From Pseudomonas kermanshahensis (GTDB taxonomy: Bacteria > Pseudomonadota > Gammaproteobacteria > Pseudomonadales > Pseudomonadaceae), in NCBI RefSeq assembly GCF_014269205.2, contig NZ_JABWRY020000001.1, forward strand, positions 1,426,001-1,490,000: 64,000 nt of DNA, given 5' to 3'. Positions 59,029-64,000 of the stretch are shown here, piece after piece; position 1 is the first letter of the stretch, and every line of letters starts with the position of its first letter. The notes under the pieces are model-generated. The model saw only the letters and a list, made by a program, of their open reading frames with translations, searched no databases and had not been told where the DNA came from. The translations under genes and the position numbers were made by a program.

Positions 59029-60363
59029 CTACAAAGATTCAAGAAACGCACGTATCGCCTGCCGCTCGCCTTTGCTCAGCGCCGCATAGCGTTGCCGGGC
59101 CACTTCTGCTTCACCGCCATGCCAGACAATCGCTTCTTCCAGGATGCGCGCTCGGCCGTCGTGCAGATAGCCGCTGCCGGGGGTAATCCGCTCGCTCAGG
59201 CCAAGCCCCCACAGCGCCGCCGTGCGCCACTGCCGGCCGTTGGCGAGAGAGTCTTCACGGCCATCGGCCAGGCCGGGGCCCATGTCGTGCAGTAACAGAT
59301 CGGTATACGGCGCGATGCGTTGCTGTGTCAGGGCGGGATAAAGCGGGTGTGTGCCGGTGATCAGCTCGGGGCGGTGACAGGCGCTGCAGCCACTGGCAGT
59401 GAACAGTTTTTCGCCCTCAATGACCGCAGGTTCGGCCTGTTGTCGACGGGCCGGTACGGCCAGGTGAGCGAGGTAGAAATGCAGGTCGCCGAGTTGCAGG
59501 GCGTCCAACTCCGGCTCGCCGCCATGCGCTGCTTGGGCACAGGCCAGTTGAGTGGGCGTGCAGTTCTGCACGGGGGCGAGCGGGGACGTGATGCCAAGAT
59601 CACCCAGCATGGCGTGGGCGATTTGTTGGCGCAGGTCCGGTTGGTTGGCCTTGAGGCCAAAGCGGCCTGCCTCGGTGCGTTGTCGCTCGACACTCCACAC
59701 CTGATTGACCTGCCCCGTCACGCCATCTGGTTTGGCTTCGGAGGCCATGGCGTGCAGGGTGCGCTCATCGATAGCCTCCAGCAAACCAAGGCCAATGACC
59801 GGCGAACCCACGCGTGCCGACGTTAACACCGCGTCCAATGGCCCATAAGCCAGCTCACGCAGCTCGACACGCGGCTTGCGCAGCATGACGGTTTCGCCAT
59901 CGCCCAGCTGCACCGCCTGCTCCTCCCAGTGCACATGGGCGCGCCCTTCACCCGGCACGCCAGGCACACCCTGATCGTTCAACTGATCGCCGTAGAGGGG
60001 GTGAGGCTTTGGCCCGCCATGGTCGTCGTGCCCCGGCAGGGACAAGCGCAGCAACATGCTGCGCATCGGCTGCCCGTGTTCAGGCGCCTGGCCACGGCCG
60101 TTCTTGGGGTGGCAGGCGATGCACGACACCCGGTTGTACAGCGGCCCAAGGCCATCCACCGCCTCGTCTCGGGACGGTGCAACCACCCAGGCCTGGCGGA
60201 ACAGGCTGCGCCCGCGGAAGAAGCGTTCCAGTTGGCCTTCGTCCAGCCCGGTGAACGGCTGGGCGTAGGCTTCACGGTTGGCCGCGGTGTGCGTGGTCTC
60301 GGCGCTGGCGAGCAGGCTCGTCAGCACACCCATCGTTAACCAAGCAGCGCGCACGGCAGTCAC
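59029..60363 (-). CDS. Dihaem oxidoreductase (DHOR/DUF1111) cytochrome c
   Basis: A 444-residue exported c-type cytochrome with a signal peptide (about 1-21) and two haem attachment sites, CIACH (81-85) and CSACH (326-330). The spacing and motifs such as GRSLFRQAWV, GPLYNRVSCIACHPKNGRG and YLHDGRARILEEAI fit the DHOR family ('thiol oxidoreductase', DUF1111), relatives of MauG-like dihaem proteins. Family members sit in iron-uptake loci in other pseudomonads, next to imelysin genes; a redox role on metal or ligand is suspected, not shown. The start overlaps the stop of the binding-protein gene by four bases (ATGA). Confidence 0.88.
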   Translation of the reverse strand: MTAVRAAWLTMGVLTSLLASAETTHTAANREAYAQPFTGLDEGQLERFFRGRSLFRQAWVVAPSRDEAVDGLGPLYNRVSCIACHPKNGRGQAPEHGQPMRSMLLRLSLPGHDDHGGPKPHPLYGDQLNDQGVPGVPGEGRAHVHWEEQAVQLGDGETVMLRKPRVELRELAYGPLDAVLTSARVGSPVIGLGLLEAIDERTLHAMASEAKPDGVTGQVNQVWSVERQRTEAGRFGLKANQPDLRQQIAHAMLGDLGITSPLAPVQNCTPTQLACAQAAHGGEPELDALQLGDLHFYLAHLAVPARRQQAEPAVIEGEKLFTASGCSACHRPELITGTHPLYPALTQQRIAPYTDLLLHDMGPGLADGREDSLANGRQWRTAALWGLGLSERITPGSGYLHDGRARILEEAIVWHGGEAEVARQRYAALSKGERQAIRAFLESL

Positions 60364-61661
60364 TGCCCCAAACCATCGAGCAAACGGGCGGCCTCTGCCC
60401 GGTGAAGCGCGGCCTGGAACTGCCAGCTGATTTCCCGGCGGCCGAGTTCGTCCGCGTCGGTGGCCGGCGCTTGCGTCATGCCCTGGTCCTGGCGCGCCGC
60501 GAACAGTGCCAGTAAGGGCTTAGCCTCGGCGTGTTCGGCATCCAGGGGCGGTGCAGTCAACTGTTGGCGTATGGCGGTGACGTCCAGCCCAGCTGCTTCG
60601 GCCGCGTGCAGCCGAGCCCAGAGCTTGCCCAAGGCTTCATGGGGCATGCCGAGCCAGTGGGTGAACAATGAGCTGATCAAGGCCAGGCGTTCGCGTGAGC
60701 TGCCGTTGCCGTAGTCATAGGCGCCCAGGCCGGCAGCAACGAACGGGTCATGGTAGTCCGCCGGCAACTGCCGATAGACACTGGGGCGTACGGGCAGTTT
60801 GCGGATATCGGCATCGGCCAGCAGCCCTTGGCCTGCTTCCGACAGCACGAACTGCGCAAACGCTCGGGCACCCGCCAATGCCTGGCTGTGGGCTGTAATG
60901 GCGATGAATGCAGGGTTAAGGCCGCCATGGGCCGGATAGACGAAATCCACCGGCTCGCCATTGGCTTTGGCCGAGGCGACAAAGAAATCGATCGACAACC
61001 CGACGGCTGCACGCCCGCTGGTCACTTCATCACTGACCAGGGTGCCACCCCGCGTTACCAGGCGCGCCTGGCCGGCCAGTTCACTCCAGAGGGCCCAGCC
61101 ACGTTCCCAGCCATAGGCACGCAAGACGATATCCAGCAGGACCGGCGCAAAGCCGACCCGGCCTGGGTCTGGCAGCGCAATGCGCCCGCGCAGTCGTGGG
61201 TCGAGCAAGTCTGGCCAGTCCCTTGGTACCGGAACCCCCAGTTCGCCCAGCGACGTGGCGTTGATGGCAAAGCCATAGCCCGCGAGCTCGGTTGCCTGGT
61301 ACAGCTGGCGTTGGTCACGCAATGACAAACCACCGATCTGTGCCGGCAGGCCCTTCAGGCTGATCCCCAGGGGTTGCCAGCTACCGGCTTTCGCCAGCCG
61401 GGCGAAGTTGCCCGGCGACGGTGCCCAATAGACATCGACACCGCCCTGCTGTGCTTGCAGCAGATAGGGCAGGGCATCGAAGCCCTGGCGCCAGAGGATG
61501 TGCAGGCGATAGCCTGGGTGGGCTTGAGCAAAGCCATCCTCGATCCGCGTCATCACCTCTTCGGGGTAGCTGGTCATGACCACCACGGTTTGCGGGGCAG
61601 CGTTCAGCAGCGTGCTGACCGTCAGCAGCAGGCCCGCCAGCCAGCGGTTACAGCGGCACAT
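60360..61661 (-). CDS. Periplasmic binding protein with extra C-terminal domain
   Basis: A 433-residue exported protein. After a signal peptide (about 1-23) it reads as a type 2 extracellular solute-binding protein of the iron/polyamine group: VVVMTSYPEEVMTRIEDGFA, GGVDVYWAPSPGNFARLA, LLDPRLRGRIALPDPGRVG and VTRGGTLVSDEVTSGRAAVG. A further helical section of about 120 residues follows from about 310 (SSRERLALISSLFTHWLGM), longer than usual for the family. The ATG at 61661 lies 14 bases inside the TonB receptor gene. No permease or ATPase follows, so it may bind cargo for the receptor or cytochrome rather than feed an ABC importer. Confidence 0.82.
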   Translation of the reverse strand: MCRCNRWLAGLLLTVSTLLNAAPQTVVVMTSYPEEVMTRIEDGFAQAHPGYRLHILWRQGFDALPYLLQAQQGGVDVYWAPSPGNFARLAKAGSWQPLGISLKGLPAQIGGLSLRDQRQLYQATELAGYGFAINATSLGELGVPVPRDWPDLLDPRLRGRIALPDPGRVGFAPVLLDIVLRAYGWERGWALWSELAGQARLVTRGGTLVSDEVTSGRAAVGLSIDFFVASAKANGEPVDFVYPAHGGLNPAFIAITAHSQALAGARAFAQFVLSEAGQGLLADADIRKLPVRPSVYRQLPADYHDPFVAAGLGAYDYGNGSSRERLALISSLFTHWLGMPHEALGKLWARLHAAEAAGLDVTAIRQQLTAPPLDAEHAEAKPLLALFAARQDQGMTQAPATDADELGRREISWQFQAALHRAEAARLLDGLGQ

Positions 61662-63690
61662 TGAATTGCACGAAGTATTGACGGCCCATTTCAGGGTAGC
61701 CCTCGCTGTACTCATACAGCCGGTCGAACAGGTTGCGAATGCCGCCCTCGATCAGCACATCGTTGCTGAAGCGGTAGCCGCTCTTGAGGTTGTACACCGC
61801 GTAGCCGGGCGCCATCTGGTTGCCGTCCGAGGTGTTGTAGCGACGCGATGCGGCTTCCACGCTGGCAGTGTGTTGCCAGTCACCCAGATGCCACGAGGCC
61901 GAGCCGAACGCGCTGTGGCGTGGGGTATCGGTCGGGTGCAGGTCGTGGTCGCTGAGGTTCTCGCGGTCGAGCCAGGTGTAGTTTGCCGCCAATTCCCAGT
62001 TGCCCAGGTCGCCGTTGATGCCAAGCTCCACACCCTGGTTTCGCGCTTTGGCAATGTTCTGGTACTGGCCGCAGGGCGCAGCGCAGTTAGGCTGCGCGGG
62101 TACCGTGACGTTTTGAATGGAGTCCTCGATGTTGGCCACGAACAGCGCGGCGTCCAGCTTCCATTGCGGGGCGATCTGGCCGCTGTAGCCGAGCTCATAG
62201 TGTGTCGCCCGCTCAGACTTCAAGTCGGGGCTCGGGATCACCGTGCCGAAGCGCGTCGAGTAGCGATCCTTGATGGTCGCGAAGCGGCTTTTGCGTGCCA
62301 CGGTCAGGCGCAGTTGGCCGTCGTCGTGGGTGCCTAGCAGCGGGTTGGTATTGGCGAACAGGCCCAGTTGCGCGTTGACGGCGTCGTTGCTGCCAGTGGG
62401 TTCGTCATAGCGCGTGGCCTGCGATGGCGAGCTGGCGTTGGTGCCGTAGTTCTGTGCGTCCAGGCTCTTGCGGTAGTTGTACGAGACGCCGCCCACCACG
62501 CTGAAGATGTCGTTCAGGCGCAGGGTGTCTTCCAGGGCAATCGACTGAGTCTGGTCGCGGAAGTGGGTCTGGGGGTTGGCGCCATCACGCGAGCGATGCA
62601 CATCATCTTTGAAGTGATAGGCAATGCCCAGGCGGTTGGCCTCGCTCAAGGCCAAGTCGCCTTCCACCGAAAAGCCGCTGCTCTCGTCATCGTATTTACT
62701 GGGGAAGCCCGGCTGCAAAGCGCCGACCACGCCATTGCGATAGGTGAAGCTTTCCAGCGAGTTCTTGAAGGTGTCGTGGTACACGCGCGTTTTCAGGGCG
62801 TGCTCGCCAAAGCCGGTCTTGGTGGCGATGAACACACTGGTATTGTCCGACCGCGGCCACTCCCACCAGCGCGCACGTTGGCCGGTGGTCGGCAGGTCGC
62901 CGGCATATGGCGGTTGGCCCTTGCTGCCTTCCTGCTGAACGTAGCCGAGCACGTATTCATCGGTTTCACTGGGGGTGAAGCCGACTTTGAAGCTGAATTT
63001 GCTGTCGCGGTGGTTGCTGTTCTCGCGCCGCCCCGTGCCCTGCTGGTTGTTGGTTGGCTTGAAGTCATCGGGCAGCAGGGTGTAGTCGTAATCGACATAG
63101 GACACGCCGCCCTGAACCCACCACAGGCCCTGGTTGGAACCCACATTGGCGTAACTGCGGTAGGCATTCACGTTACCGTGATCGGTCAGCTCCAGCCCCC
63201 CACCCACTTCGCCCTCGAACGCTTGCGTGGGGCGGCGGGTCACCAGGTTGATCGCCCCGCCCAGGGTGTTGGGGCCGTACAGCAGTGAGGCGAAGCCCTT
63301 GTCCACCTGGATGCGTGACAGGTCGTAGGTGGTGAAACGCCCCAGGTCGATGTTGCCGTCGTAAGGTACGTAGGTGGGAATGCCGTCGATGAACACCGGC
63401 ACCTGCAGGCGATCGAAACCGCGCACGAATACCACCTGCTCGGCGCGACCACCGATGTAACCGAGGTTGACCCCAGGGCCTAATGTCAGCGCGCTGCCGA
63501 CGGTCTCGCGGTCGTGCAGCCGAATGTCTTTCAAGTCGATGACGCTACCACCCGTGGACAGCGTTTCGTCCCGTGGTGCGGAAATCTGGATTTCGCCGAG
63601 GTTGAAGGTGTTGTTTTGTTCGGCGACAGCGGGTTGAGCACCGAGGGCTGCGACGGCAACCATCACGGTGCGCGGTGTTAGCGGCTTCAT
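61648..63690 (-). CDS. TonB-dependent receptor
   Basis: A 680-residue receptor with a signal peptide ending AVA (about 24), a plug domain (STGGSVIDLKDIRLHDRETV, GRAEQVVFVRGFDRLQV, YDLSRIQVDKGFASLLYGPN) and a barrel ending VQFNVPL. It lacks an STN domain, so it does not signal to an ECF sigma. NAEQNNTFNLGEIQISAP at the mature N-terminus gives a likely TonB box. GGAGCAGTA precedes the ATG at 63690. It is first in a three-gene unit with the binding protein (14-base overlap) and the dihaem cytochrome. Cargo unknown; a metal chelate is likely from the company it keeps. Confidence 0.9.
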   Translation of the reverse strand: MKPLTPRTVMVAVAALGAQPAVAEQNNTFNLGEIQISAPRDETLSTGGSVIDLKDIRLHDRETVGSALTLGPGVNLGYIGGRAEQVVFVRGFDRLQVPVFIDGIPTYVPYDGNIDLGRFTTYDLSRIQVDKGFASLLYGPNTLGGAINLVTRRPTQAFEGEVGGGLELTDHGNVNAYRSYANVGSNQGLWWVQGGVSYVDYDYTLLPDDFKPTNNQQGTGRRENSNHRDSKFSFKVGFTPSETDEYVLGYVQQEGSKGQPPYAGDLPTTGQRARWWEWPRSDNTSVFIATKTGFGEHALKTRVYHDTFKNSLESFTYRNGVVGALQPGFPSKYDDESSGFSVEGDLALSEANRLGIAYHFKDDVHRSRDGANPQTHFRDQTQSIALEDTLRLNDIFSVVGGVSYNYRKSLDAQNYGTNASSPSQATRYDEPTGSNDAVNAQLGLFANTNPLLGTHDDGQLRLTVARKSRFATIKDRYSTRFGTVIPSPDLKSERATHYELGYSGQIAPQWKLDAALFVANIEDSIQNVTVPAQPNCAAPCGQYQNIAKARNQGVELGINGDLGNWELAANYTWLDRENLSDHDLHPTDTPRHSAFGSASWHLGDWQHTASVEAASRRYNTSDGNQMAPGYAVYNLKSGYRFSNDVLIEGGIRNLFDRLYEYSEGYPEMGRQYFVQFNVPL

Positions 63691-63731
63691 TACTGCTCCT
63701 GGGTCGGCCATGGCGGTGGCGGGCCTGGCGA

Positions 63732-63755
63732 CGTTATATATTGTTGTATATAGCG
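63732..63755. promoter_or_regulatory. TATATA dyad, proximal operator candidate
   Basis: CGTTATATA-N6-TATATAGCG, a 24-base near-palindrome 42 bases before the TonB receptor ATG. It shares its architecture with a second site at 63879. Together they suggest a dimeric regulator binding twice ahead of the receptor operon. Confidence 0.55.
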
Positions 63756-63878
63756 ATAGGCGAAATTAACCGACCACGACCTCCCCAGGGCGTGATCAGT
63801 CAGCGATCGCAAAACAGATGGCAGGATGGCAGATGGCCAACCGCGGGGAATCCTAGCGTTGTTTACGGGTGGTTACAA

Positions 63879-63902
63879 CGATGTATACAAAAATATATAG
63901 CG
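63879..63902. promoter_or_regulatory. TATATA dyad, distal operator candidate
   Basis: CGATGTATA-N6-ATATAGCG plus its flank, 24 bases, with the same CG...CG ends as the site at 63732; it includes a perfect TGTATACA core at 63882-63889. Its centre is 147 bases from the proximal one. The 310-base region 63691-64000 contains no gene apart from the far-end REP unit. Confidence 0.5.
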
Positions 63903-63961
63903 TGTGCCGAGATCGGTAGGGAGGGAGGTCGCAATGGTGCCCCTCCGGTCATGCGCGGTCT

Positions 63962-63994
63962 GTGTAGGAGCAGCCTTGTGCTGCGAAGAGGCCG
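63962..63994. repeat. REP unit at the window edge
   Basis: GTGTAGGAGCAGCCTTGTGC onward, the same GCAGC-type unit as at 1456. Only one unit is inside the window; an opposed partner may lie beyond base 64000. Confidence 0.75.
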
Positions 63995-64000
63995 GTGGCA

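Noticed and set aside
63732..63755. Fur box ahead of the TonB/cytochrome operon
   Set aside because: AT-rich, but it lacks the GATAAT-type half-sites; the pairing pattern is different and shared with the site at 63879.

Overview
The window is a stretch of Pseudomonas chromosome, most likely from the P. putida group. The evidence is high GC, dense core genes with Pseudomonas-type protein sequences, and many short REP palindromes of the GTGGGAGC/GTAGGAGC kind between genes. The gene order etfBA, gltA, sdhCDAB, sucAB-lpd-sucCD, brnQ, htpG, fabBA, gpsA, sixA, kdpFABCDE matches what I recall for P. putida KT2440. No tRNA, rRNA, insertion sequence, prophage or CRISPR array was seen.

Layout. 1-1364: end of etfB and all of etfA. 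1600-6937: small envelope and regulatory genes (an orphan periplasmic binding protein, two lipoproteins including an OmpA type, a MocR-type regulator, a Lys/Pro-rich exported protein, a YkgJ cysteine-cluster protein, a START-domain protein). 7170-20144: citric-acid-cycle block, with gltA divergent from sdhCDAB-sucAB-lpd-sucCD; strong sigma70 promoters face both ways, and structured RNA leaders precede sucA and sucC. 20613-29232: brnQ, a DUF599 membrane protein, a coiled-coil lipoprotein, two PaaI-type thioesterases (the first frameshifted), htpG with a heat-shock promoter, a dienelactone hydrolase, a pirin and an amidohydrolase. 29288-31035: fabA-fabB for unsaturated fatty acids. 31243-36208: a TonB receptor / binding protein / hybrid kinase operon. 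36346-42359: gpsA, a DUF4389 protein, sixA, two alpha/beta hydrolases, a DUF4892 protein and an AI-2E family protein. 42595-50479: complete kdpFABCDE high-affinity potassium system. 50510-54471: a LysR regulator and a 976-residue kinase / M23-like / class III aminotransferase fusion. 54914-58960: ECF sigma, FecR anti-sigma and siderophore receptor with a Fur box. 59029-63690: a second TonB operon with a binding protein and a dihaem cytochrome, preceded by two matching 24-bp dyads.

How it fits together. The first third is the aerobic energy core: ETF and succinate dehydrogenase feed the quinone pool, and GltA, SucAB-Lpd and SucCD form most of the citric-acid cycle. The last third is acquisition and sensing at the outer membrane, with three separate TonB receptors, each tied to a different kind of partner: a phosphorelay kinase, an ECF sigma/anti-sigma pair, and a binding protein plus c-type cytochrome.

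The two least explained systems are the receptor/binding-protein/hybrid-kinase operon (31243-36208) and the receptor/binding-protein/dihaem-cytochrome operon (59029-63690). Functions are inferred from sequence reading alone; no database search was run.
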